Source: Rossellomorea sp036867415
Lineage (GTDB): Bacteria; Bacillota; Bacilli; Bacillales; Bacillaceae_B
Length of the DNA: 64,000 nt
NCBI RefSeq assembly: GCF_036867415.1
Contig: NZ_JBAJHU010000001.1
Location: forward strand, 1-64,000
Direction: 5' to 3'
Shown here: one piece after another, positions 33,542-42,282 of the stretch
How positions within the stretch are numbered: the first letter of the stretch is position 1
Layout of the letters: the number at the start of each line of letters is the position of its first letter
The notes under the pieces: generated by a model
The model's input: the letters and a program-made list of their open reading frames with translations, nothing else
Databases searched by the model: none
Told to the model about the DNA's origin: nothing
Made by a program: the position numbers and the translations under genes

Positions 33542-36120
33542 ACATCATCAACAAACTGACGTTAAGGCATCTTAAGGAAAACAAAAGAAGGACCCTCGTG
33601 ACCATCATCGGAGTGATCATCTCGGTGTCGATGATCATGGCCGTTGCGACGCTCGGCGTGTCGTTTCTGGACATAATGAAAAGGCAGTCCATTGCCGACA
33701 ATGGCGAATGGCATGTTCAGTATGGGGACGTCACGGCTGAACAAATCGATGCGATTGCAAAGGATGAAGCCACAGACAAGCTGATCCTCACGGACGACAG
33801 CGGCTACGCAAAACTGGAAGGGGCCAAGGTGGAAGAAAGGCCCTACCTGTTTTTGAAAAAATATAACGAGCAGGGCTTGAAGCAGTTTCCAATCGAATTG
33901 ATTGAAGGGAGTCTGCCTTCAGCTGAAAACGAGGTGGTCATTTCCGATCATATCGAGAAAGATGCGGGAGTGGAGTATGAGATTGGTAATCAGATCACCC
34001 TGGACATCGGCACCCGGTTGCTGCCGGGGGAAAGTCAGAATTTGGGCCAGAATGACCCGCTGCAGCGTGATGAAAATGGGATTACGGAAGAGCTTACTGT
34101 TGAATCGACTGAAACGTTGACCGTAACCGGAATCATCAAACGTCCATCCTGGGAGCCGACATGGTCGCCGGGGTACACGATGATCGGTTATGTCGATCAG
34201 GACTCCCTGAAGAAATCGGATAAAGTCAATGCGGTTGTCGTACTCGATAAAGTGAACGGATCGCTATTCGACCACGCACAAAAACTGGCGGAACAGAATG
34301 GCATCGAGAAAGTGGGATTCAACACCGAATTGCTTCGCTACTACGGAGTGACGAACGATGACAATCTGCGCTTCACTTTGTTCTCCCTACTCGGGATCAT
34401 CATGGCGGTCATCATCATCGGGTCCGTTTCACTCATTTATAACGCTTTCGCCATCAGTGTATCCGAGCGCGCCAGACATCTGGGGATGCTGTCAAGTGTC
34501 GGGGCAACGAAGAAACAGAAGAGGAACTCCGTCTTTTTCGAAGGGGCTGCCATCGGTGTCGTCAGCATCCCGCTTGGCCTGCTGGCCGGAATCGGCGGGA
34601 TCGCAGCCACCTTCTGGTTCATCAATTCTTATATTGACGGGGCATTGGGCATATCCGAGAAACTCCAGGTCGTCGTGACGCCTTCATCGGTCCTTGTCTC
34701 CTGCCTGATTTCCGTCGCCACGATTTTCATCTCGACGTATATCCCTGCACGGAAGGCATCGAAGATCTCGGCGATCGATGCCATCAGGCAGACTCAGGAC
34801 ATCAAATTGTCCGGTAAAACGGTCAAGACTTCCAAGCTCGTCCGGAAATTATTCGGACTGGAAGCGGAGATCGGCTTGAAGAACTTGAAGCGAAATAAAA
34901 AGAGATACCATGCAACGATCATCTCCCTCGTCGTCAGTATCGTCCTGTTCTTATCGGTCTCCTTTTTTACCGATAATCTGAAGAAATCAGTGGTGATGTC
35001 ACAGGACGGAGTCGATTTTGACATCCAAATATCCGGGGACAGCAATGATGCCGAGCAGCTGGAAGAACTGGCTCATTTCGACAGTGTGACAAGTCACAGC
35101 CTGCATAATAGCCTGCAGTTGACGTCTCATGTTGAAGAAGAAAAATTTCCGGAAGAATTGAAGAGTATGATCGAGCGGGAAAACATCCCTCTTGAAGATG
35201 GCAGCTATCAATACTACGTTAATTTCTACGGATTGGATGAACAAAGTTTTGAGGAATATGCGGAAAAGGCAGGCGCGGACCTTCAGAAGTTCTCCGATCC
35301 TGAGAAACCGGCCGCCATCGTCATCGATGAGATTTCCTACCGGGATCCGATCACGACTAAGTTTGTCGAAACAAATTCCATCGAAGCCGGACCGGGAGAT
35401 GAGCTAGACTTGATGTTCACGAACTATACAACCAACAAAACAATGCCATTTGGCTCTGTTGAAATCGGGGCAGTGACGGATCAAGTGCCGATGGGCATCC
35501 GGACAGCCATGATCGGCGGATTGGACATCATCGTGCCGATGGATACACTCGAAGAGATGATTGATTCAAAGATGGAACATGAAGTCCGGAGCCAGATCTT
35601 CATGAAGAGCTCCGATCCGATGAAGACCCAGAAAGCCCTTGAAGAAGTGGTCCCATCGAATCTGTATATCTACAATGTGTTCGAGAACCGGCAGCAGGAA
35701 GAACAGATGATCCTGTTCCTGTCCGTCTTCACGTACGGATTCATCACCTTGATTTCACTGATTTCAATCGCGAATATATTCAACACCATTTCAACCGGCA
35801 TCTCCCTGAGAAAAAGGGAATTCGCCATGTTGAAATCAGTGGGGATGACACCTAAAGGCTTCAATAAAATGATCAACTATGAAAGCATCTTCTACGGCGT
35901 CAATGCCCTGCTATTCGGGCTGCCGGTCAGTATCGGAGTCATGTACCTGATCCACAAATCGGTCGGCGAAACCTTCGAATACGGATTCGAACTGCCATGG
36001 ATCGATATCCTCTTCGTCATCATCGCGATCTTCATCATCGTCAGCTCAGCCATGCTGTACTCAATCGGGAAGATCAAGAAAGAAAACATCATTGAAGGGT
36101 TGAAGCAGGAGAATATTTAG
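33538..36120 (+). CDS. FtsX-type ABC permease, large, two-domain
   Basis: This 860-residue permease has a first helix at about 20-42, a long extracytoplasmic region to about 275, an FtsX core with three helices (about 283-308, 335-360, 383-402), and then a second half with a helix near 455-475, another extracytoplasmic region and an FtsX core at the C-terminus (about 728-855). Both halves show VSERARHLGMLSSVGAT- or LRKREFAMLKSVGMT-type coupling motifs. It pairs with the ATPase upstream. The operon suggests antimicrobial-peptide sensing or detoxification. It is larger than BceB and closer in plan to two-FtsX permeases. Confidence 0.9.
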   Translation: MNIINKLTLRHLKENKRRTLVTIIGVIISVSMIMAVATLGVSFLDIMKRQSIADNGEWHVQYGDVTAEQIDAIAKDEATDKLILTDDSGYAKLEGAKVEERPYLFLKKYNEQGLKQFPIELIEGSLPSAENEVVISDHIEKDAGVEYEIGNQITLDIGTRLLPGESQNLGQNDPLQRDENGITEELTVESTETLTVTGIIKRPSWEPTWSPGYTMIGYVDQDSLKKSDKVNAVVVLDKVNGSLFDHAQKLAEQNGIEKVGFNTELLRYYGVTNDDNLRFTLFSLLGIIMAVIIIGSVSLIYNAFAISVSERARHLGMLSSVGATKKQKRNSVFFEGAAIGVVSIPLGLLAGIGGIAATFWFINSYIDGALGISEKLQVVVTPSSVLVSCLISVATIFISTYIPARKASKISAIDAIRQTQDIKLSGKTVKTSKLVRKLFGLEAEIGLKNLKRNKKRYHATIISLVVSIVLFLSVSFFTDNLKKSVVMSQDGVDFDIQISGDSNDAEQLEELAHFDSVTSHSLHNSLQLTSHVEEEKFPEELKSMIERENIPLEDGSYQYYVNFYGLDEQSFEEYAEKAGADLQKFSDPEKPAAIVIDEISYRDPITTKFVETNSIEAGPGDELDLMFTNYTTNKTMPFGSVEIGAVTDQVPMGIRTAMIGGLDIIVPMDTLEEMIDSKMEHEVRSQIFMKSSDPMKTQKALEEVVPSNLYIYNVFENRQQEEQMILFLSVFTYGFITLISLISIANIFNTISTGISLRKREFAMLKSVGMTPKGFNKMINYESIFYGVNALLFGLPVSIGVMYLIHKSVGETFEYGFELPWIDILFVIIAIFIIVSSAMLYSIGKIKKENIIEGLKQENI

Positions 36121-36157
36121 GGTTTAGCTTTTCACCTGAAATGATGCTGAATGATAA

Positions 36158-36206
36158 GGATCTGCCCCGCTGCGCAATTCACGCGGAGGGGGCAGGTTCT
36201 TTTTTA
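36158..36206 (+). terminator. terminator of the Bce-like operon
   Basis: GATCTGCCCCGCTGCG pairs with CGCGGAGGGGGCAGGTTC with minor mismatches around a short loop, followed by TTTTTT. Confidence 0.85.
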
Positions 36207-36220
36207 TGTTCAGGGACAGT

Positions 36221-36284
36221 GGGGACAGGTACGTTGTCCCGGGCTGATCCCGGGCAAGGTCCAGGAAAGGTACCTAGTCACGCC
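36221..36284. repeat. 64-bp GGGGACAGG...CACGCC repeat, copy 1
   Basis: This element starts GGGGACAGGTACGTTGTCCC, continues with GGGCTGATCCCGGGC and ends TAGTCACGCC. It matches the copy at 38865-38928 at 58 of 64 positions by direct alignment, with no gaps. It contains nested palindromes and lies just downstream of the Bce-like operon terminator. Confidence 0.85.
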
Positions 36285-37230
36285 CCTGACCGGCATAAAA
36301 TGTATATACACTTGAAAGGTTGACTTTGATTCCATTCACGCCTGTCCATTCCATATATTCAGGAGGGAGTTTGAAGTCAGAAATAAATTTCTGCAACGAG
36401 ATTTTATTGTTAAGTGCTTTCATCGATTCTTGCTTAATGAAAGAAATGTACCCCTCTACTTTATCCAGAAGGTCTTCATTGCTGATATTTCCATGCCCCG
36501 GGACAAATAGGTCTATGTCCATTTCCTTTACTTTTTTCAACATGGTAATGAAACTCTCAGGGTTATAAATGGGTACATGCAGGTTTTCTGTCAGTAAATC
36601 AGCCATGAAGGCAATATTATCTTCCGGTAAAAGCATAAATGTGTCACTTATGGTATGTCCTCCACCAAGACACTGCAATTCAACTTTTCGTTTTGATCCT
36701 TCAATAATCAGTTTTTCTTCAAACAGTACATTCGGCAAAATGATTTGCATATGAGGTAAGTCATTCAGCACTCTGGACATTTCGTTGTGCTGATTTGTCA
36801 GGCTGGCTTTGAGGATGGTGTCTTGAGTGAGTTCTATTTGTTTGTGCAGCTGATGCAGATATTCCTTCGTTTCTTGGATTTCTTTCTCCACATCATCCAG
36901 TTTGTTTTTTTCTTTGCACCATTCCTTTGTCAAAGCAGTGGAAATAATGATTGTATCACTGTATGCTTGATTACCGAAAACATGATCCCCATGGTAATGG
37001 CTGTTGATCAGATATTTCACCTTTTTTCCAGTAAGGAGTTCAGCCTGTTTCCTTAATTCAAGACCTGCAGAAGGGGTGGTGAATGAATCGAAAACCAGCA
37101 CTTCATCCCCCAGATCGACAATTCCCGCATTACTCCAGGCACCTCGCCCTGGAATGGAAATCGCTGCATACACCCCGTCACCTAAAGAATATAAATCAAA
37201 GAACTTAGTTTTTTTAATGAAAGATTTCAT
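36274..37230 (-). CDS. MBL-fold metallo-hydrolase
   Basis: This metallo-beta-lactamase-fold protein of about 318 residues has the metal motif SHYHGDHVFGN near residue 80, a helical insertion (KEWCKEKNKLDDVEKEIQETKEYLHQ), then CLGGGHTISDTFM and FVPGHGNIS. The insertion and single-domain length resemble Bacillus MBL hydrolases of unknown substrate. GGGGGAG lies five bases before the ATG at 37230, so the seven residues upstream are excluded. Its 3' end reaches into the 64-bp repeat copy 1, which supplies its last codons. Confidence 0.85.
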   Translation of the reverse strand: MKSFIKKTKFFDLYSLGDGVYAAISIPGRGAWSNAGIVDLGDEVLVFDSFTTPSAGLELRKQAELLTGKKVKYLINSHYHGDHVFGNQAYSDTIIISTALTKEWCKEKNKLDDVEKEIQETKEYLHQLHKQIELTQDTILKASLTNQHNEMSRVLNDLPHMQIILPNVLFEEKLIIEGSKRKVELQCLGGGHTISDTFMLLPEDNIAFMADLLTENLHVPIYNPESFITMLKKVKEMDIDLFVPGHGNISNEDLLDKVEGYISFIKQESMKALNNKISLQKFISDFKLPPEYMEWTGVNGIKVNLSSVYTFYAGQGRD

Positions 37231-37406
37231 TTCTACTCCCCCGGTTAACACATCGCTCTTACATAATATTTACCATAAGGAGTGTAAATTCCTGCAGTAT
37301 CGCTTTAATATAGCTGGGACGTTCTTTTGGCAGTTGGAATTTAATGTTAGAATAGAGGTTTATTGGAAGTGATCTGTGATTCGTTAGAAGAAAGGGAAGG
37401 GGAAAA

Positions 37407-38135
37407 ATGCTTAATTTTAATTATGTCACCGATGCAGTATCCATTGGGTTGTATGTTTTGTCGTGGGTACTCATAGGATTATTGGTTTTAAAAATCTATA
37501 GAAGACAGCAGGTGAAACCCAGGTGGTGGAAGGCTGCAGTTGCCACGCTTGCAGGGATCGTCACATTCACGATCAACTGGGAGTTGTCCGGAGAGTTAGT
37601 GAAGATCCCAATTTTACCGCTTGGTGTTTGGATTTTGTATGGAATCTTAAAGAGGAAGGAAGACAGGTGGGACAAATACCGGTCGTTTGCCTGGCTGGGG
37701 TTTGCCTCGAATTTCGTCTTTCTTGCGGCTACACTGATTTCGATTCCGCTCTATTCGTTGGTCTATCCCGAAAGCGATGCAGCGACGCATATTGCGGATG
37801 CGGATAATGCATCAGTTGTCGCTATTCATCCGTCGGGGGAAGATGGTTTGATCCTGGATAAAGATAGATTAATAGACCAGCTGCCTTCAATGGACCAGGA
37901 AAAAGTGGAAAGCGACGTATGGTATAACCAGATGTACCGGAAATCTGAAGGCAAACGGAACAAAAACGAGCGCTTTCCGTATCAGTTGATTGGGGTTTCA
38001 TCTAAGTGGGGCAGCGGAGTGAAGCCTGTCATCTATTTGGAAGATGACGGGAAAGGGATTCTCATCACCACTCCTGACGAACAATCCTATTTCAGGTTCA
38101 ATCAATCTATTCTACAGGAGGGGATGGCAAGGTGA
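37407..38135 (+). CDS. hypothetical membrane protein with C-terminal extracytoplasmic-like domain
   Basis: I do not recognise this 242-residue protein. Hydrophobic segments lie at about residues 11-29, 41-57, 66-80 and 93-116. A hydrophilic C-terminal domain of about 120 residues follows (SVVAIHPSGEDGLILDKDRLIDQL, KPVIYLEDDGKGILITTPDEQ). AGAAGGGAAGGGG precedes the ATG. It overlaps the next gene by four bases, so the two are very likely co-translated and may act together at the membrane. Confidence 0.7.
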   Translation: MLNFNYVTDAVSIGLYVLSWVLIGLLVLKIYRRQQVKPRWWKAAVATLAGIVTFTINWELSGELVKIPILPLGVWILYGILKRKEDRWDKYRSFAWLGFASNFVFLAATLISIPLYSLVYPESDAATHIADADNASVVAIHPSGEDGLILDKDRLIDQLPSMDQEKVESDVWYNQMYRKSEGKRNKNERFPYQLIGVSSKWGSGVKPVIYLEDDGKGILITTPDEQSYFRFNQSILQEGMAR

Positions 38136-38854
38136 CTGGGAAAAAGAAAGCCATCATAGCGGGTGCTGTCCTCCTTTTGCTTGGGGGATCTCTAGCCATC
38201 TACTGGTTCTATTTTTCTGAACCCAATGCTCTGCCGGGTCAAGACCAGATGATAACGGAGATCAATGGATTGCTGCCAGAAGCGGATGCCTGGGAAATCC
38301 AGGAGACGATCATGGTCGACAACGAGCATGCAGTTGCACCTTTCACATCAAAAGATGGAATCTATGGTGTCAGCAGCTGGGTCTGGAAACATCATGAATG
38401 GAAACTCGGAAGCGTCCGTACAAATGGGGAACCGAAGATATGGAAAGTGGACCCCGATGATCCGGCAACCTATCGGATTGTCTGGAATATCGACCCTGCA
38501 GAAGAAAGCCTGGATACACTGAATTTCTTTTTTGTCAGAGAGCGGTATTGGTCAGTCTCAGGAGACCGGCATCAATACGATCCCAGTATCCAGTTGAAGA
38601 AGGAAGTCTCTTTCCGGGAGCATCCGTACGGTGTCATGAAGCTGCCGGACGATTGGACAGCTGTGGTGGAATCGGGGGCTGAAGGGAACCCAAGGGAAGT
38701 TGTCCATCGCTCTTATCCCGGCTTCCAATGGATCCCCCTTGACGAAAACGGAGAGGAAACGTTCCTCGACAGCGCCGTAAATGGTTCGAGCTATCATACC
38801 GGACTTGTGGAGGAAGAGCATATGATGATTGTTAACTTGGAAGAGGTTGAGTAA
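38132..38854 (+). CDS. hypothetical membrane-anchored protein
   Basis: I do not recognise this 240-residue protein. It has one N-terminal helix (residues 7-27, IIAGAVLLLLGGSLAIYWFYF), and the rest is hydrophilic and rich in Trp (SSWVWKHHEWKLGSV, IWKVDPDDPATYRIVWNID), suggesting a beta-rich extracytoplasmic domain. The GTG start overlaps the upstream stop and has AGGAGGGG before it. The frame ends at a natural stop just ahead of repeat copy 2. It probably forms a two-gene unit with the preceding membrane protein. Confidence 0.7.
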   Translation: MTGKKKAIIAGAVLLLLGGSLAIYWFYFSEPNALPGQDQMITEINGLLPEADAWEIQETIMVDNEHAVAPFTSKDGIYGVSSWVWKHHEWKLGSVRTNGEPKIWKVDPDDPATYRIVWNIDPAEESLDTLNFFFVRERYWSVSGDRHQYDPSIQLKKEVSFREHPYGVMKLPDDWTAVVESGAEGNPREVVHRSYPGFQWIPLDENGEETFLDSAVNGSSYHTGLVEEEHMMIVNLEEVE

Positions 38855-38864
38855 TTGGGACAGG

Positions 38865-38928
38865 GGGGACAGGTACGTTGTCCCGGGCTGATCACGGGCA
38901 GGGCCCAGGACAGGTACCCTGTCACGCC
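38865..38928. repeat. 64-bp GGGGACAGG...CACGCC repeat, copy 2
   Basis: This is the second copy of the element at 36221-36284, same orientation, same length, six substitutions. It also follows directly after a gene end. The two copies bracket the MBL gene and the two-gene hypothetical unit. Confidence 0.85.
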
Positions 38929-38994
38929 GTGCTTTGTTGGTTTTAGTGTAGACAAATGTGGTAAGTCCAATTGTTTGCCAGGGCATCTAAACAC

Positions 38995-39681
38995 TCATAA
39001 CGTAATACCAAAGACTGCCTCCAGCTTCTTTTTCCCAACATCCGTTACTTTAATGGCTCTGGTATCCGGCAACCGGCGGACCCAGTTTAACTCCAGGAAT
39101 TTTTCCAAGACTGCATTTCCGAGGGCTCCGGAAATGTGATGGCGCCGTTCACTCCAGTCCAGGCATTTATGGATGTAGGTGCGGCGCTTTTTTTCCGCTG
39201 CTTTCAGATCGATGGCAAGGGATGCAAACAGCTCTTCTCCTTGTTCGGTCAGGACAAAAGTTTCTTCATGTTCTTCAATACATCCGCTTCTGAGTAAAGA
39301 ATCCGTCATTTTGACCCCGAGACTGCCTGCGAGGTGATCGTAGCATGTTCTGGCATATCTCACCGCTTTGTCCTGCGTTACTTGCCTGAATGATTTCATC
39401 TCGATCTTTGGGGCGATTGATAGAAACGTTTCTAACACCGAGGCGACTTCATGATCTTTCAATCCATAATAGCGGTGCCGTCCCTGTTGATCGACTTTGA
39501 TGACATCTGCCTCAACCATTTTCTTCAGGTGAAAACTTGTCGTTTGTGGACTGATTCCTGCTATATAAGCAAGGCTGCTGGCAGGATGCAGCCTTCCATC
39601 CAATAGAGCCGTCAGGATGGCGGCACGTGACGGCTCACTGATCAATGCAGCCACTGAAGCGATATTCGGACTTGTATTCAT
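38995..39681 (-). CDS. ArsR-type winged-helix regulator
   Basis: This 228-residue regulator has an ArsR-like winged helix at residues 8-75 (LISEPSRAAILTALLDGRLHPASSLAYIAGISPQTTSFHLKKMVEADVIKVDQQGRHRYYGL in outline). A longer C-terminal region of about 150 residues is unlike small metal sensors; in Bacillus, YceK-type proteins share this size. The Cys residues at 112 and 133 are not in a known metal-site pattern. AGGAGGG precedes the ATG. It is divergent from a flavin reductase-like gene and may regulate it. Confidence 0.85.
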   Translation of the reverse strand: MNTSPNIASVAALISEPSRAAILTALLDGRLHPASSLAYIAGISPQTTSFHLKKMVEADVIKVDQQGRHRYYGLKDHEVASVLETFLSIAPKIEMKSFRQVTQDKAVRYARTCYDHLAGSLGVKMTDSLLRSGCIEEHEETFVLTEQGEELFASLAIDLKAAEKKRRTYIHKCLDWSERRHHISGALGNAVLEKFLELNWVRRLPDTRAIKVTDVGKKKLEAVFGITL

Positions 39682-39769
39682 ACGATCCCTCCTATGTAAT
39701 CCATATTTCGATGATAATGGAAGTGTTCTTCAATTACAATATGTGTATAAATTGAAGGAGGTAATAGAA

Positions 39770-40384
39770 ATGGAGAAAGTGTTCGTTGAAACTGAAACAA
39801 AAAAGATACAGCCCAAAATATTATATTATGGTACACCGGTCATCTTGCTCACAACCTTAAATGAAGATGGTACAGTGAATATTAGTCCGCTGTCATCCTC
39901 ATGGGCCTTGGGGAATTACATCATCCTCGGACTCGGGGTGGGAGGGAAAGCCTTTGAAAATGTGAAGCGTCATCCTGAATGTGTCATCAACATCCCCGGA
40001 CCAAACCTTTGGAAAAACGTTGAGAGCCTCGCACCCTATACAGGTAAATATCCCGTGCCTGAGGAGAAAAGGATACACGGATTTACATATAACCCTGAAA
40101 AATATGAAACAAGTAAATTAACTGCGGTCGAATCTGAAACGGTCCAGCCCACAAGAATCCTTGAATGCCCAATCCAAATTGAAGCGAAAGTCAACGCGGT
40201 CCGGGTCCCGGACTATTCTGAGGATTTTTCAATCGTGGAAACAGAAGCCATACATGTTCATGCGCATGAAAACATGATAATAGAAGAAAACCATATAAAT
40301 CCGGATAAGTGGAGTCCGTTAATCTATAATTTCCGGCATTATTATGGTTTGGGGGAGAAGCTGGGAGTGACGTTTAGGGCGTAG
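39770..40384 (+). CDS. flavin reductase-like FMN-binding protein
   Basis: This 204-residue protein has a split-barrel flavin-binding fold: ILYYGTPVILLTTLNEDGTVNISPLSSSWALG and VGGKAFENVKRHPECVINIPG are the flavin-contacting segments. Family members reduce flavin with NAD(P)H or act as small oxidoreductases; the substrate is not evident. AAGGAGG lies before the ATG at 39770. The open codons further upstream overlap the divergent regulator gene and are not used. Probably controlled by that regulator. Confidence 0.88.
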   Translation: MEKVFVETETKKIQPKILYYGTPVILLTTLNEDGTVNISPLSSSWALGNYIILGLGVGGKAFENVKRHPECVINIPGPNLWKNVESLAPYTGKYPVPEEKRIHGFTYNPEKYETSKLTAVESETVQPTRILECPIQIEAKVNAVRVPDYSEDFSIVETEAIHVHAHENMIIEENHINPDKWSPLIYNFRHYYGLGEKLGVTFRA

Positions 40385-40420
40385 GTATTACTGCATTGAA
40401 ACATGCCGTTTATTATGTGC

Positions 40421-40447
40421 CGGGGGAGCTGTCCCCATGGCTGTCCC
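40421..40447. repeat. GGGGAGCTGTCCCC dispersed element
   Basis: CGGGGGAGCTGTCCCC is followed by ATGGCTGTCCC. It belongs to the GGGACA/TGTCCC group and lies between two plus-strand genes. Confidence 0.5.
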
Positions 40448-40513
40448 TGCTATATTTATAGTACAATGAAGTTAAATGGACTATTAATATATCGATTGTA
40501 GGGGAAATGGATC

Positions 40514-40921
40514 ATGACACTTAAAAAAATGAAGAGTATCTTGTTTATACTGCTTGGGTCAATCTCCCTTGTAGTCGGGATTGCCGGCACTGTGCTTCCT
40601 GTTCTGCCGGGCGGACCGTTTTATTTATTTGCAGCCTATTGCTTTGCCAAGGGTTCCAGGAGGATGGAGCGCTGGCTTAAGAGCACAGCCATATATGAGA
40701 AATATGTTGAAGCATTCCTTCAAAAGAAGGGGATGACCCGGAAAGAGAAGATTCGAATTAACATGACGGCGGATTTCTTTATTCTGCTTTCTATCGTGTT
40801 TGTGGACATCCTGCTCGTTCGAGTCCTTCTAATAGGGCTCGCCCTGTACAAACATTATTATTTCATCAAGAAAATCAAGACGATTCCTCCGGTTTCATCT
40901 GAGGTGGAGAAAAGCCAGTAA
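40514..40921 (+). CDS. DUF454 (YbaN-type) membrane protein
   Basis: This 135-residue protein has hydrophobic segments at about 9-30, 35-48 and 84-112. The motif LGSISLVVGIAGTVLPVLPGGPFYLFAAYCFAKGSRR is the DUF454 signature (YbaN of E. coli). The middle is basic (QKKGMTRKEKIRIN). The function is unknown. AGGGGAAAT lies upstream of the ATG. It stands alone, and I see no strong terminator behind it. Confidence 0.88.
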   Translation: MTLKKMKSILFILLGSISLVVGIAGTVLPVLPGGPFYLFAAYCFAKGSRRMERWLKSTAIYEKYVEAFLQKKGMTRKEKIRINMTADFFILLSIVFVDILLVRVLLIGLALYKHYYFIKKIKTIPPVSSEVEKSQ

Positions 40922-41109
40922 CCTGTGGGGGACTGGCTTTATTCTTTGTAGGGTTCATATGTATAGGATGAATGAGTAAAGATATGGAGGTTATCTGAAG
41001 CCGAAGGGACAGCTTTCGCGGCTGAGTGAACCATTGCCTGTCCCGGTGGTTCATGTGGTTCACGGCGAGATTCCCGTCAGAAATCAAACACCATCAAGCC
41101 CTTCCACTC

Positions 41110-41718
41110 CTATGCAAGCACCCACTTCATCCACCCCGCAATCTCCTGCTCATCCGTACGGGGATTTTGTTCCAATTTCTCGATAACCCGTTCCCGGCGG
41201 TGCGCTGGATGGTTTTGGCTTAATTTCGCTTTTCCTTCGATTTTCGTGATGTGCAGTCTGAAGGCTTGGATTCCTTTGCTCATGCCAGCGAGGTAGTTGG
41301 AATCGATATCCACAAGTTTGTAGGAGCTGTCAGGAGCTTCATATTTGGTCACCAATTCCTGCAGGGATTCCATTACTTCCTCTTCATCCTCCACAAGCTC
41401 GACTTGCCCATATACATGAACAGTCACGTAATTCCAGGTGGGCACTGCTTTATCCGTCTCATACCAGGAGGGGGAGATATAACAATGCGGTCCGTGAAAA
41501 ACCGCCATGACGGTTTGGGTGTCGATTTCTTTCCACTGAGGGTTTGGTCGTGCGAAGTGCCCATATAAATGGGTCTTCTCCTTGTTCAACAGTAACGGCA
41601 AGTGAGTGGCAGAGGGCATCCCGTTTTGTTGGGAAAAGAGTGTCGCAAATCCGTGGTCCTTTATGATGTCAAAGGCAATCGATTTCTCAGTGATTTTAAA
41701 ATGTTGAGGGATGTACAT
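41110..41718 (-). CDS. paiB: PaiB-family FMN-binding protein
   Basis: This 202-residue protein starts MYIPQHFKITEKSIAFDIIKDHGFATL, the conserved PaiB beginning, and continues with ATHLPLLL, HFARPNPQW, VMAVFHGPHCYISPSWY and WNYVTVHVYG. PaiB proteins bind FMN and were described in B. subtilis as negative regulators of sporulation and protease genes, next to the acetyltransferase PaiA. No PaiA is adjacent here. GGAG lies nine bases before the ATG at 41718; the open frame upstream of that has no support. Confidence 0.92.
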   Translation of the reverse strand: MYIPQHFKITEKSIAFDIIKDHGFATLFSQQNGMPSATHLPLLLNKEKTHLYGHFARPNPQWKEIDTQTVMAVFHGPHCYISPSWYETDKAVPTWNYVTVHVYGQVELVEDEEEVMESLQELVTKYEAPDSSYKLVDIDSNYLAGMSKGIQAFRLHITKIEGKAKLSQNHPAHRRERVIEKLEQNPRTDEQEIAGWMKWVLA

Positions 41719-41895
41719 GGTGGTTCTCCTTTCTATTTGTCTATATAGGATAGATTCTGTAAGAAGGGGTAAAAGTCCTTTATCAGTGGAACTGGAAGCA
41801 AGCTCCTGGAAAAGGAGCCGTGGTTCACAGAATTTGCCTGATGAATGCAATAAGGTATAATTTAAATATGAATGAATGCGGAAGGGGGGAAATGT

Positions 41896-42216
41896 GTGAG
41901 GAAAGTTTCTATATGCTTTTTACTTGTTTTTCTGGCAGGACTTCAGCAATCGCATGGTTTGAACTACCACGATGTCAACGGTAAGGAGGAGTTAAAAGCT
42001 GATACCTCGCACTTGACGGGTATTGACATGATACTCTCTCAAACCTCTTCGCTTCCTCATCAGGTTGATGATGGGGTACCTCTAAAAAACTATTTAGCTG
42101 AAAAAATCAGATCCTATCCACCTGCTGGCGTGATGGATTATGCTGCGATGGATATTTCTCCAGATACGTCCGGGTTCATTGAAGTCATGATGTATCAGTC
42201 CAACTATCTCTCCTAA
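41896..42216 (+). CDS. small secreted protein of unknown function
   Basis: This 106-residue protein has a signal peptide (residues 1-20, RKVSICFLLVFLAGLQQSHG) and a mature part with no cysteine and no motif I know (LTGIDMILSQTSSLPHQVDDGVPLKNYLAEKI). AAGGGGGG is placed ten bases before the GTG at 41896. It stands alone between paiB and a YitT gene. Confidence 0.6.
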   Translation: MRKVSICFLLVFLAGLQQSHGLNYHDVNGKEELKADTSHLTGIDMILSQTSSLPHQVDDGVPLKNYLAEKIRSYPPAGVMDYAAMDISPDTSGFIEVMMYQSNYLS

Positions 42217-42282
42217 TCTTTTCTTTTCGTTTATTCAGAATGGAATTTACTATGAATGTAATATAAACAGGGGGAAGTTAAA

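Noticed and set aside
41006..41044. GGGACAG...CTGTCCC element near paiB
   Set aside because: The arms match, but the spacing (about 25 bp) and inner sequence are unlike the other members. It could be chance.
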